A stretch of 64,000 bases of DNA from an uncultured Oscillospiraceae bacterium. GTDB lineage: Bacteria; Bacillota; Clostridia; Oscillospirales; Oscillospiraceae. Location of the stretch: positions 20,009 through 84,008 of the forward strand of contig CAJUKT010000101.1 in assembly GCA_910587255.1 (NCBI GenBank), in the 5' to 3' direction. The notes beneath the pieces are model-generated. The model was not told the DNA's origin and ran no database searches. It saw nothing but the letters and a program-made list of their open reading frames with translations. Position 1 is the stretch's first letter. Each line of letters starts with the position of its first letter. Below, one piece after another: positions 31,039 through 39,528 of the stretch. Made by a program: the position numbers and the translations under genes.

Positions 31039-31553
31039 CGTTCGGCCTCCTTCCGTTTGGGCGCTTTGTGCGCCGCCTTGAGCTGGTGCGGAAGATGGTT
31101 CTGTGGATCGGGGGCACCTTGAGCCAACTCCGGCCCAAGCTGATTGAGCCGCTCCACCATCTGCCGCACGTTGCCGCACTGAAACTCCGGCTCCTGGAAG
31201 CCATACCGCTCGGTGTACAGCGTCCACTTGGACTTCTCATGGGGGCTGTCCTTGGTGACCACGAAGTATTTCCCGTCACGTTCCCCAGACAGAGGCTCGA
31301 AGCGCACATCGTCATACAGCGGCCCGCTCAGGGGACAGTTGTTCTTGAACCAGAGGTAGTAATTGTCCAGGATGAAGGGGTCGGTGATGCCCATGACCAC
31401 CGGGGCGATCTTCTTCAGGCGGCCCGCCAGCCCCTCGTCCCGGCAGAACCAGTCGTACCAGCCCGCCTCGATCTGGACGGCTCGGCTCTGACTGGCGAAG
31501 GCACCCATTCGGTACAGATCCTGCCATTGCCGGACAGAGACATTGTCACGCAT
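31035..31553 (-). CDS. Accessory ICE protein, unknown function
   Basis: About 172 residues, soluble. It begins MRDNVSVRQWQDLYRMGAF and has QIEAGWYDWFCRDEGLAGRL, DPFILDNYYLWFKNNCPLSG and YFVVTKDSPHEKSKWTLYTE. The start is the second ATG (31553), which has GGGAGGG at better distance than the first. The C-terminal tail is basic (KAAHKAPKRKEAER). It recurs in clostridial conjugative transposons as far as I recall, without function. Aromatic-rich regions suggest a globular domain. Confidence 0.58.
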   Translation of the reverse strand: MRDNVSVRQWQDLYRMGAFASQSRAVQIEAGWYDWFCRDEGLAGRLKKIAPVVMGITDPFILDNYYLWFKNNCPLSGPLYDDVRFEPLSGERDGKYFVVTKDSPHEKSKWTLYTERYGFQEPEFQCGNVRQMVERLNQLGPELAQGAPDPQNHLPHQLKAAHKAPKRKEAER

Positions 31554-31624
31554 GGTCATCCCTCCCCGGCATTTGTATCGATTTCTTCAACGAAACACTC
31601 CTTTCTCGCACAAAGCAATATTTT

Positions 31625-32467
31625 TCAGCCGCTGTTTACCTGCATGGTGTAGTGGTTCTCTTTGGAGGCGGGGGCGTCAAACAGCGCCGCCAGCAGGTAG
31701 GCTTTTGTGTTGCGCACCCGCCTGCTGTTCTCCAGGATGGCATCCAGGATACGCTCGATGTGGGAGCTGTTCAGCTGGGCGAAGCGCTCCCGCACGAAGG
31801 CCGTGGGGTACTCCCGCTCCTGACCGACGTGGATGGTGGGGCTCTCGGCCAGGGACACCTCCAGCATGATCTCCACGAACTCGTCGATCTGTCCCTGGTT
31901 CTCCACGGTGCGGATGGTGTCGTACTCGATCTGCGCCTGGATCTCTGCCCGCCGCGCGCGCACCTGTCCTTCCGTCAGACAGGATAGATTAGTTTTTGAT
32001 CCATCCGTACTTACTTGATTTATATTTAATTGCGCAGGATTCCCCGCAAATGGTGCCACCGCACCCGGCCCCACCGCATACGGGTTTTCCGTATGTGGAG
32101 CAGGCATATCCGGCCCTTCCGCCCCCGGTGAGGGCGCATCCGGCTCCTCCGGCGCTGGCGGCGTGTTCGGCTGGATAGGCTGCTCATAAATCACGTACTC
32201 GGTGTCAGTGATGCGGCCATCAGGGCCACGCAGCCTGCGGCGGATGATGTAGCCCGCCTTCTCCAGCTCTTGGATGCCGCTGCGGATGGCGTCCACGCCC
32301 TCCTTGCAGATGGCGGCCAGACCCCGGGTGGTGTAGTTCCAGGTATCGGGCAGAGAAAGCATGATGGACAGCAGGCCCTTGGCCTTCAGGGACAGATTCA
32401 TATCCTTCAAATGATGGTTGCATATGACGGTGTAATCCCGTGTGCGTTCCACTCGAAAAACTGCCAT
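31625..32467 (-). CDS. RepA-like replication initiator (helix-turn-helix, DUF6017 type)
   Basis: 280 residues. The N-terminal 100 residues form a winged helix typical of RepA_N initiators of conjugative transposons: TVICNHHLKDMNLSLKAKGL, LLSIMLSLPDTWNYTTRGLA and IQELEKAGYIIRRRLRGPDG. A Pro/Ala-rich linker leads to a C-terminal DUF6017-like part (QIEYDTIRTVENQGQIDEFV and HIERILDAILENSRRVRNTK). It probably starts replication of the excised circle. The ATG at 32467 is chosen as the first of the conserved MAVFRVERTRDY. A stem-loop just upstream could attenuate it. Confidence 0.8.
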   Translation of the reverse strand: MAVFRVERTRDYTVICNHHLKDMNLSLKAKGLLSIMLSLPDTWNYTTRGLAAICKEGVDAIRSGIQELEKAGYIIRRRLRGPDGRITDTEYVIYEQPIQPNTPPAPEEPDAPSPGAEGPDMPAPHTENPYAVGPGAVAPFAGNPAQLNINQVSTDGSKTNLSCLTEGQVRARRAEIQAQIEYDTIRTVENQGQIDEFVEIMLEVSLAESPTIHVGQEREYPTAFVRERFAQLNSSHIERILDAILENSRRVRNTKAYLLAALFDAPASKENHYTMQVNSG

Positions 32468-32494
32468 TTATAAAACAACTCCAATCAAAAATAT

Positions 32495-32524
32495 GGGGCC
32501 AAGGTACTGACGCACCTCGGCCCC
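32495..32524 (-). terminator. Stem-loop upstream of the RepA-like gene
   Basis: GGGGCC-A-AGGT and ACCT-C-GGCCCC (one mismatch, 8-nt loop), followed on the minus strand by ATATTTTTG. It lies between the DUF4314 gene and RepA, so it either ends the upstream operon or limits RepA expression. Confidence 0.65.
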
Positions 32525-32540
32525 GCCAATTATTGTTCAG

Positions 32541-32828
32541 TTAACGGCCCCTATCGCCGTGCCTTGCTTTGTGCTTGGTATGTGCTTTTTCGGGTTCGGG
32601 CGGTTCCGGCGGCAGAACGGTGAAGGAGTCCTTGCCGAACACCAGCCCCAGCCCCCGGCCATTGTCCCAGGCAACGTGGAAAACGCCTGCATCATCAATG
32701 TCAGTCAGGGTGCCCATGGTGCCGGGTTCGATGGGGCAGGGGTCGTCCGCCATTTCCCGCAGCTTTATCCGGGAGCCGACAGGGTACTGCTCCCGGATAA
32801 AATCCAGCCATTCTTTTGAGATGTTCAT
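32541..32828 (-). CDS. DUF4314 domain protein
   Basis: 95 residues. The pattern FIREQYPVGSRIKLREMADD, IEPGTMGTLTDIDDAGVFHV and AWDNGRGLGLVFGKDSFTVL is the small beta-barrel DUF4314, common beside ParB and RepA in these elements. The ATG at 32828 has GGAGGAAA upstream and overlaps the end of ParB. A basic tail follows. No function is known. Confidence 0.85.
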   Translation of the reverse strand: MNISKEWLDFIREQYPVGSRIKLREMADDPCPIEPGTMGTLTDIDDAGVFHVAWDNGRGLGLVFGKDSFTVLPPEPPEPEKAHTKHKARHGDRGR

Positions 32829-33757
32829 GTTGTTTCCTCCTCTGCTCCCACCTCAATAGGGAGCATCCGCTCCAAAATATCCGCGATGGCGGCGAACACC
32901 CTGGCCAGCTCCCGGGCCTCCTTCACAGAGTCCTCGATCTCGTCTGTGCGCATCCGGGTGCCCTCCACCCACAGGCGCACATTTTCCTCGGTAGGGGTGA
33001 GCTGCACGGCGTGCTCAAAGGCTTTGCAGAACAGGCGGGCAACCTTGCCCCGGTGCTCCGCCGCTGCGTCCAACTCCCGCAGCTCCTTCTTAGCCTGGGC
33101 GAGAGCGATGGCCTGGGTGGCGGCCTCATCCCGCTGATCCTCCGGCACCACCTGGAGCTGCTTCGTCAGGTTGTAACCTTGGTTGATGGACAGCTCGCCG
33201 TTGTCCAGGGCTTCCTTCACCGCAGGGGGCGCGTGCTCATCGATCTGCATAACTCGCCCCATCGTCTGCTCTCCAATGCCAACAGCTTGGGCCATCTCTT
33301 TCCTGGTGTTAACGGGCAAGAGCGCTTTTGGTGAATTCACCAAAAGCGCTCCCTGTTCTGATTTGTCCCCGCCAGCAGCGGACTGATTAGCTTTGGCCCT
33401 GGCTTCAAGGTCGGGCTTCAGCTTCAGCGCAATCTTGCCCAGCTCCCACTTATCCAGGTTGCGGCGGCCCTTCTGGGTGTCCAGCGCCCACTGCTTCGCC
33501 TCCAGCATATCCGCGAACGAGAACACGGCCATCTTATAGGGGATGCCGTGCTTTTCGCACAGCTCCAGGCGGTTGTGCCCATCGATGACCGTCATGTCCT
33601 CATTGACAATGATGGGCGAGTAGCAGCCGTTGGCCAGCAGATCGGCCTCCAGCGCGGCCAGCTGTTCCCCCGTGAGAGGAGGAAGCAGCTGGGCCATCTC
33701 GGGCAGCACAACGGGGGTGCGCTCCCCGCTGCCGTATTCGATGCCGGTGTTGCGCAT
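32825..33757 (-). CDS. ParB/Spo0J-like nuclease-domain protein
   Basis: 310 residues. The ParB N-terminal domain shows LLANGCYSPIIVNEDMTVID, GHNRLELCEKHGIPYKMAVF and then a helix-turn-helix region (EMAQAVGIGEQTMGRVMQID). The C-terminal half is helical (LARVFAAIADILERMLPIEV). Its role could be partition or a regulator of element copy; no ParA is seen, while a ParM/ParR pair is. The start at 33757 shares its ATG with the SSB stop (TGATG). PAPS-reductase-like proteins, which elsewhere pair with ParB-like partners (IbrA/IbrB), are also present in the element. Confidence 0.85.
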   Translation of the reverse strand: MRNTGIEYGSGERTPVVLPEMAQLLPPLTGEQLAALEADLLANGCYSPIIVNEDMTVIDGHNRLELCEKHGIPYKMAVFSFADMLEAKQWALDTQKGRRNLDKWELGKIALKLKPDLEARAKANQSAAGGDKSEQGALLVNSPKALLPVNTRKEMAQAVGIGEQTMGRVMQIDEHAPPAVKEALDNGELSINQGYNLTKQLQVVPEDQRDEAATQAIALAQAKKELRELDAAAEHRGKVARLFCKAFEHAVQLTPTEENVRLWVEGTRMRTDEIEDSVKEARELARVFAAIADILERMLPIEVGAEEETT

Positions 33758-34143
33758 CAGGCGGCGGCCCGGTCGGCGGCGGACTTGTCCTCATCAGTGG
33801 AGAGCGCGGCGACCGCTTCCCCGGCCCGCTTGGGCATGGTGAACTCCACCTCGGTGGCTTGGATTAGGAAGCCGGGCTGGCGCTTGGGATCCTCGGAGAA
33901 GGTGATGGTCTCGAAATTGCCCACGGCAGTCACCCGGCAGCCCTTGACCGCGTAGGCGGCGCACCGCATGGCCAGCGCGCCCCGCACCTTGATGGAGATG
34001 AAGTCGGTGCGGCGGATGCCCTCCCGGTTCCGGTAGCGGCGGTCGGAGGCGATGCGCAGGATGGCGTAGGGCTTGCCGGAGTTCTTGTTCAGCTTCAGCT
34101 CCACGTCGCGGGTCAGGTTGCCGGTGGCAACGATTTTCAGCAT
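33757..34143 (-). CDS. ssb: Single-stranded DNA-binding protein
   Basis: About 128 residues. The OB-fold pattern is clear: MLKIVATGNLTRDVELKLNK, AILRIASDRRYRNREGIRRT, DFISIKVRGALAMRCAAYAV and KGCRVTAVGNFETITF. The acidic tail of housekeeping SSB (DDDIPF type) is absent; the tail is short and Ala-rich. Element-encoded SSBs protect the single strand after conjugal entry. The start at 34143 has AAAGGAG eight nucleotides upstream. It is the first gene after the surface operon's terminator. Confidence 0.9.
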   Translation of the reverse strand: MLKIVATGNLTRDVELKLNKNSGKPYAILRIASDRRYRNREGIRRTDFISIKVRGALAMRCAAYAVKGCRVTAVGNFETITFSEDPKRQPGFLIQATEVEFTMPKRAGEAVAALSTDEDKSAADRAAA

Positions 34144-34174
34144 AGAAATCTGCACTCCTTTACTTTATAATGTG

Positions 34175-34202
34175 GGGAGGCCCGCCGATGGGCGGGCCTC
34201 CC
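34175..34202 (-). terminator. Terminator between the SpaA-type gene and ssb
   Basis: GGGAGGCCCGCC and GGCGGGCCTCCC (12-bp perfect arms, loop GATG) lie seven bases after the stop of the surface protein gene, on the minus strand. The trailing bases CACATTATAAAG are only weakly T-rich. Confidence 0.7.
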
Positions 34203-34209
34203 AGGGACA

Positions 34210-37200
34210 TCAATACCCGGTCTGGGGCAGGCTGGGCACCACTGGCTTGCCGTAGACGGTGGTCACCCAACGGGAGATGGCCTGCACCCACACGCCGTTG
34301 TAGACGCCGCCCACATCGGCGATGTTGGTGAAGGCGGTAGAAGTGATATAGGACACAGCGGTACACTTCAGCATGGGACGCTCCACCTGGGCAAAGCCAG
34401 CGGGGGCCTGGCCAAAGACAAACATGATCTCGGTTACGCGCTCGTTGGAGGCCAGACCCAGGGCAGCAGAGGAAGCGGCCAGCGTATAGTTCTTGCTGGT
34501 GCTCAAATTGTCCGCCAGGGTACGGTATTCACCGCCGTTCACCCGGTATGTGATCTTGTAGGTGCCGGGGGTGTTGTAGGTGCCCGTCACCACGGTGTTC
34601 AGCCGAACCTCGGCAGGCAACGTGTCGCGCCAATAAAACGACGTCAGCATGACGTTGGAATTGTTGGCGATGCTGGAGAAGGTGTAGTTCACCGGCTGGC
34701 CCGCCATGGCCTCTTTGGGCCCAGTCTTGGTGATGGAAACGCCGGTGGTGAGGGACTTATTGGTCACCTCAAAGCGCACGATCTGCCCGGCGTGTTCCAG
34801 GTAGGCGGTGAGCTCCTGGTCGCTGACCCCGTAGTTCGCCGGGGCCTTCACCTCGCGGATGGTATAGCGCGAGAGGGGCAGGGGCTTGGAGGTAGCCACG
34901 CCCCGGCTGTCAGAGCGGATGGTGTCCACCAGGTTCCCAGCCTTGTCCCGAATCTCGAACACCGCGCCCTCCAGCAGCGTGCCCGCGGGCAGGCCGTTGG
35001 TGGGGTTGTAGTCGGCAGACTTTTTGGTGATCTGAATCTGGGCGGTGATGGGGGTGTTCTTCCACTCCACCAGCGTACTCTCGCCTGCTTTCACCTCCAC
35101 GGTCTTGAGCTGGGTGTCCGGGATGTAGCCCTCATTGTCCAGCTCGCGCAGATAGTAGCGGCCGCCTTTGTCGAGCCCCTCCACATAGGCGAAGCCCTGG
35201 TCGTCGGTGGACACCTGGTCGATCACGTTGTGGCCGCTGTCGTAGACCAGGAAGGACACCCCATAGATCCCGCAGCCCGTGACGGAATCGGTTTTATGGA
35301 TGACGATGCCCGAAACAGCCTTGTTGGTCACCACCAGAGGCGGGGTGGCTTTGCCCGCCACCACCTCGAAATAGTGCGGGGTGCTGTCCAGCTTAACAGT
35401 CGAAGGACATTTAGTTTCGACCGCATAGTAGCTGCCCGCCTCCAGGCTGACGAACACACGCCCGTCTGCCCCGGTGATCACGGTGTCCACCAGCGCGTCA
35501 TCCATGCGGCGGATCTCGAAAGTCACGTTGGGGATGCGCTGTTCCTCGTTGCCCTCCACTACCTTCACGATCTCGATGCCGCCCACGGGGTCGTTGTAGA
35601 ACCACAAATGCTGCGTGTCATCGCCGGGATTGATGACGATGGTTTGGCTGCGGGTATTGGGGTCGATGGTGAATCCATCGATGCTGGCCACCTCCGTGGC
35701 GATGATGGTGCCCGTGATATTGGAAAGGATGATCTGCCCCTCGGAATTGGTCCAGTACAGGCCGTTGGAGGAGAGCTGGCCGTTGGCCTGATCCACGACC
35801 TGCCCGTTGGCGTAGGTGATCTTGAACTGCACCCCCTCCAGCGGGGATCTGTCGGCGCTGGACAGTTTATGGATGACGAGGTTCCCCGCCTTGTGGTTGA
35901 TGAACTGGAGCCGCACCGTCTGCCCGGCTTTCACGACGGCGGTCTGGGCCGCATCGTCCAGCAGGTAGCCAGTTTTTGCACGGGTCTCCTTGACCACCAG
36001 TGTGGTGCCGGGATCGACGTTCTCCACCAGGAAGGTGCCCGCCTGGTCTGTCACGAACTTCCCATTGGCGTCACCTATCAGCGTCCCGTCAGACTTGGTG
36101 ACCAAAAACTCCACGCCGCTCAACGGCTCGCCCTGATCCCCCACCTTCGAGACCAGGAGTACCCCCTTGGGACTGTTGCCGAAATAGACCTGGACGACCT
36201 CCTGCTCCTCGCCGGAGAGGTAGACCGTCTGGGGCGGCGTGTCGATGACGTGGTTCCCATCACTGGACAGTTCTTCAATGATATAGGTGCCCCTTTGGAG
36301 GCCGGTGACGGTGAAAGAGCCGTTGGCAGAAGTCTTATAGGTGCCGATGACGGTGCCGCCCGTGCCGGAGGTGTTGCCGGACAGGTACTTGACCTGGAAC
36401 ACCGCCCCCTCAATGGCAACATTGGGGTGGACACTGTCATATTTCCACACGCAGATGGCGGACAGGGGCCGGTTGCGGAACACGAAAGTGTGGCCCTGTC
36501 CGGCGGCCACGAACGCCTCCTGGGTGTCCGGGTCCGCCTTGGCGAAGCCCTTCAGCGGTTCCAGCTCCTTGACCCGGAACCAGCCGTCCCGCAGGCCGAA
36601 CTCGCCCATCTTGGTGCCATCCAGCTCGATGCGGCCGTTCTCGTCGGTGTAGAAAATGCCCAGGTCGTTCAGCTCGCCGGTGCTGGTGTTGTTGGAGGCG
36701 TACCACACCTGGAAAGGCACATTGGCCAGCCGCTCAAAAGTGACCTCATTCTCCTTGATGATCTCGATCACAGGCCGCTTGTGGTTCTCGAAGTACACCG
36801 TCCGGTCCCGGTCGGGGTACAGCGTCACCAGCTGGCTGGGCGCGTCCTTCAGCCAGGGGGAGGGGACGGACTTCTCCGAGATTTCGTACACACCGGGGAG
36901 GAGGTTCTCCAGCACGGCGAGGCCATCCGGCCCGGTCTCGATCTCGTCCACGCTGTGGCCGTCCGCCGCCCGGACGGTGAAGATGGTGTGCTCGATGGGA
37001 CTGCCATCGTCCGCGTCATTTTTATAGACATACAAATTGGGCCGCTTGTGGTTTTCCAGCACGATCGTACTGGTCCTCCCGGGAAACAGCTCCACATGGT
37101 GCTCTTTCGTGCTCAAAATGTGGTCGTTCAACGTGGCGGTCTCCACCAGGGAGTACACCCCCGGCTCCAGGCCCTCCCACAGGATCTCGCCGCTGGCCGA

Positions 37201-39465
37201 GGTGGTCTTGTCCAGGTAGTGGGTGCCGTCCTCGATCTTGGCCAGCCGGAAGGAAACGCCCTCCATCGGGGAACCGTCTGAGCTGGTTTTGAGGAGGTAA
37301 AGGGAGGGCTTCTTGCTGTTGGTGAACACGAACTGAGCTGTCTCGTTGGGCTTGAGCTGGATGATGCGCTGGGCGTCGTCGATCACATAGCCCGGACAGT
37401 CCAGCTCCGTCACCACCGCCGCGCCCACGGGCAGCTTGGACAGGTCGATGGTGCCGTCCTCCAGAGTGGTCATCTCCACGGGGCCCCAGCTGCCGTCCAC
37501 CGCCTCAAACTTGAAACGGGCGTTGGCAATGGGCTTGGACAGGTCGGAGGAATCCACCTTGATGAGGTGCATCCCCGGTTTGAGGTCATTAAAGAAGACC
37601 AGCTCCTTGATGCCGTCCCCGGCGTGGAGCTCCACCTGCTGGGCGGTGGTGACGGTGATGTGGTCGTCATCGCTCTGCTTCTCCTGCGCCACGTAGGTGC
37701 CCGGCTTCTGGTCGGTGAGCAGGATCTCCCCCAGGGCGTTGGTGGGGAAATCGCCCAGCAGCTCCCCGTCCCGCCACACGGTGAAGACCACATTGGGCAA
37801 GACCTCCATGGTGGTCCGGTCATATTTGATGATGCGCAGTCCGGGCAGCTCCTTGTTGGTCAGGGTGGTGGTGGACTGTTCCCCAGCGACCACGTTGACA
37901 TTGACGATGCTGCTGGTATCCGCGATCCAGCCCTTGATGCCCGCCGTTTCCAGCACCTCATAAGCGCCGGGTTTCAGCTCATCGAACACGGCCACGCCCC
38001 CCGGGCCGGTCTGGGCGGACTGGGTAGCGCCGCTCTCGATGTGCTTGATCTGGACGGTCACGCCCTCCAGGCCCTCGCCGGTGTTGCTGTACTTCTCCAC
38101 CCGCAGAGAGCCGTAAGGGTCGTTATAGAAGGTCACGGTGGCCTCCTTGTCTTGCACCACGGTGACGTTCTGGGTGGCGTCCTTGCAGACCAGGTGGAAC
38201 TTCGGGGCAGACCGCTCATACACGGTATAGTTCCCCGGTTCCGCGTCGGGGATGACGATGGTGCCGCTCTCGTCGGTGGCGAAGCTGCCGATGGTGTCCC
38301 CGTGGGGGCCGACCACTTCAAAAACAGCCCCGGCCAGCGGGGTCTCGGTGCCCGTCTCCAGTTTGATGATGCGCAGGGAACCGGGGCCGGAGGTGGGGGT
38401 GTCCGGCGTATCGGGTGTGTCGGGGGTGCTGGGTCCATCGGGCACGTCCTCGGTGGAGTAGGTGCTGATGGCGTTGATGCGGATGGGCGTGGTGGGGTCG
38501 GTGGTGGCCATATAGTTCTGGAGATTGCCGTACTTGTTCTTCTCCGCGCAGACGGCATAGAAGATGGCGTACTGGTACACGTCGGCGTTGAAGGAGAGCT
38601 GGACGCTGCCGCTCTGGCCCTTGATGGCGTCGGCGGGGTACAGCACCTTGAACTGGCCCACATAGCCCTGGCCGGGGACGCTCTGGGTGGTGACGGCGGT
38701 GATATCCTTGTTGTCCAGGTCCACGATCCGGGTGCCTGCGGGGGCGTCATCCGGGTTTGAGAAGCCCACCTTGATGTCGTAGTTGCACACCCAGGTCTCG
38801 GAGGTGAGGGTGAACACCTGCTGTTTATAGGCTTTGCCGTCGATGGTCACGTCATAGGCGGCGGGCTTGTCCGGGGTGCAGGTGAGGCTGGGTTCGATGT
38901 TGTACGTCCAGCCGATGCCCCCGGCGTACACCTCCTTGGCCGCTGCCAGCACCCGCTGGGCCCCGGCCTGGTCGGAGCAATTGGGGTTGACGGACAGGGC
39001 GTTGATGTCCCAGGAGGAGATCAGGTAGCACCACAGGGCGGTCTTGGTGGCGTACCACGCCTCATACTTGTTGCTGACACCCATCTCGTTGAACCCCCTG
39101 GTGGGGTAGCCACTGGCCACGATACCCATGACCTTGGGGTCCTTGGCTTTCTCGTTGGCGGTGTACTTGATGCTCTGGCCAGCGGGCACGGTCTCGGTGA
39201 CGCCGTACTGGGTGGGGCTGACGCAGTACACGGGAACCTCCACCTGCTCCCCCTTGGAGTTGGTGTAGAGATAGTAGTCGTAGGGCTGGGTCTTGGCGCG
39301 TCCGTTGACGCACAGGTAGTTCAGATCCACGCCGCTGTTGTAGATGTTGATCTCGCCCAGGGCCTCCTCCACCGAGGAGGCGGCAAAGGCGGGGAAGATG
39401 CTGGTGGGGAGCAGCCCCATCAGCGTGACCATGACCAGCAGCAGGGATAACAGACGTTTTTTCAT
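34210..39465 (-). CDS. Giant secreted SpaA-type repeat adhesin with sorting motif at its very end
   Basis: 1751 residues. A signal peptide ends near residue 29 (PAFAAS). A head of about 310 residues resembles the thioester (TQXA) domain, with Cys81 in VEVPVYCVSPTQYG but TKTALW (Lys141) where TQxAIW is expected. Then, after a Pro/Asp/Thr linker, 13 SpaA/Cna-B-like repeats follow, each about 90 residues, starting like LRIIKLETGTETPLAGAVFE and ending in F-x-N, the pattern of self-formed Lys-Asn isopeptide bonds. A DUF11-like domain comes last. The protein ends SLPQTGY: an LPxTG-type motif with no hydrophobic anchor or basic tail. A sortase is encoded in the same operon. The start has GGAGG nine nucleotides upstream. 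Confidence 0.85.
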   Translation of the reverse strand: MKKRLLSLLLVMVTLMGLLPTSIFPAFAASSVEEALGEINIYNSGVDLNYLCVNGRAKTQPYDYYLYTNSKGEQVEVPVYCVSPTQYGVTETVPAGQSIKYTANEKAKDPKVMGIVASGYPTRGFNEMGVSNKYEAWYATKTALWCYLISSWDINALSVNPNCSDQAGAQRVLAAAKEVYAGGIGWTYNIEPSLTCTPDKPAAYDVTIDGKAYKQQVFTLTSETWVCNYDIKVGFSNPDDAPAGTRIVDLDNKDITAVTTQSVPGQGYVGQFKVLYPADAIKGQSGSVQLSFNADVYQYAIFYAVCAEKNKYGNLQNYMATTDPTTPIRINAISTYSTEDVPDGPSTPDTPDTPDTPTSGPGSLRIIKLETGTETPLAGAVFEVVGPHGDTIGSFATDESGTIVIPDAEPGNYTVYERSAPKFHLVCKDATQNVTVVQDKEATVTFYNDPYGSLRVEKYSNTGEGLEGVTVQIKHIESGATQSAQTGPGGVAVFDELKPGAYEVLETAGIKGWIADTSSIVNVNVVAGEQSTTTLTNKELPGLRIIKYDRTTMEVLPNVVFTVWRDGELLGDFPTNALGEILLTDQKPGTYVAQEKQSDDDHITVTTAQQVELHAGDGIKELVFFNDLKPGMHLIKVDSSDLSKPIANARFKFEAVDGSWGPVEMTTLEDGTIDLSKLPVGAAVVTELDCPGYVIDDAQRIIQLKPNETAQFVFTNSKKPSLYLLKTSSDGSPMEGVSFRLAKIEDGTHYLDKTTSASGEILWEGLEPGVYSLVETATLNDHILSTKEHHVELFPGRTSTIVLENHKRPNLYVYKNDADDGSPIEHTIFTVRAADGHSVDEIETGPDGLAVLENLLPGVYEISEKSVPSPWLKDAPSQLVTLYPDRDRTVYFENHKRPVIEIIKENEVTFERLANVPFQVWYASNNTSTGELNDLGIFYTDENGRIELDGTKMGEFGLRDGWFRVKELEPLKGFAKADPDTQEAFVAAGQGHTFVFRNRPLSAICVWKYDSVHPNVAIEGAVFQVKYLSGNTSGTGGTVIGTYKTSANGSFTVTGLQRGTYIIEELSSDGNHVIDTPPQTVYLSGEEQEVVQVYFGNSPKGVLLVSKVGDQGEPLSGVEFLVTKSDGTLIGDANGKFVTDQAGTFLVENVDPGTTLVVKETRAKTGYLLDDAAQTAVVKAGQTVRLQFINHKAGNLVIHKLSSADRSPLEGVQFKITYANGQVVDQANGQLSSNGLYWTNSEGQIILSNITGTIIATEVASIDGFTIDPNTRSQTIVINPGDDTQHLWFYNDPVGGIEIVKVVEGNEEQRIPNVTFEIRRMDDALVDTVITGADGRVFVSLEAGSYYAVETKCPSTVKLDSTPHYFEVVAGKATPPLVVTNKAVSGIVIHKTDSVTGCGIYGVSFLVYDSGHNVIDQVSTDDQGFAYVEGLDKGGRYYLRELDNEGYIPDTQLKTVEVKAGESTLVEWKNTPITAQIQITKKSADYNPTNGLPAGTLLEGAVFEIRDKAGNLVDTIRSDSRGVATSKPLPLSRYTIREVKAPANYGVSDQELTAYLEHAGQIVRFEVTNKSLTTGVSITKTGPKEAMAGQPVNYTFSSIANNSNVMLTSFYWRDTLPAEVRLNTVVTGTYNTPGTYKITYRVNGGEYRTLADNLSTSKNYTLAASSAALGLASNERVTEIMFVFGQAPAGFAQVERPMLKCTAVSYITSTAFTNIADVGGVYNGVWVQAISRWVTTVYGKPVVPSLPQTGY

Positions 39466-39484
39466 GTAGTTACCTCCAAAAGTG

Positions 39485-39510
39485 AAGGGGACGCCGGCCG
39501 GCGTCCCCTT
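39485..39510 (-). repeat. GC-rich stem just before the giant surface gene
   Basis: AAGGGGACGCCGG and CCGGCGTCCCCTT are a 13-bp perfect palindrome with no loop bases of its own. It lies about 13 nt before the GGAGG of the surface protein gene. There is no T-run, so RNA stability or attenuation is more likely than full termination. Confidence 0.6.
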
Positions 39511-39528
39511 GGTTGATGTGATGTTTGA

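Noticed and set aside
34792..37281. 829-codon open frame on the plus strand opposite the giant surface protein
   Set aside because: It mirrors the repeats of the real gene, has no ribosome site and no family pattern; long antisense frames are common in GC-rich coding DNA.
34210..39465. Tandem DNA repeat or CRISPR array within the surface gene
   Set aside because: The repeats are at protein-domain level (about 90 residues each) and the DNA is diverged; there are no short direct repeats with spacers anywhere in the window.
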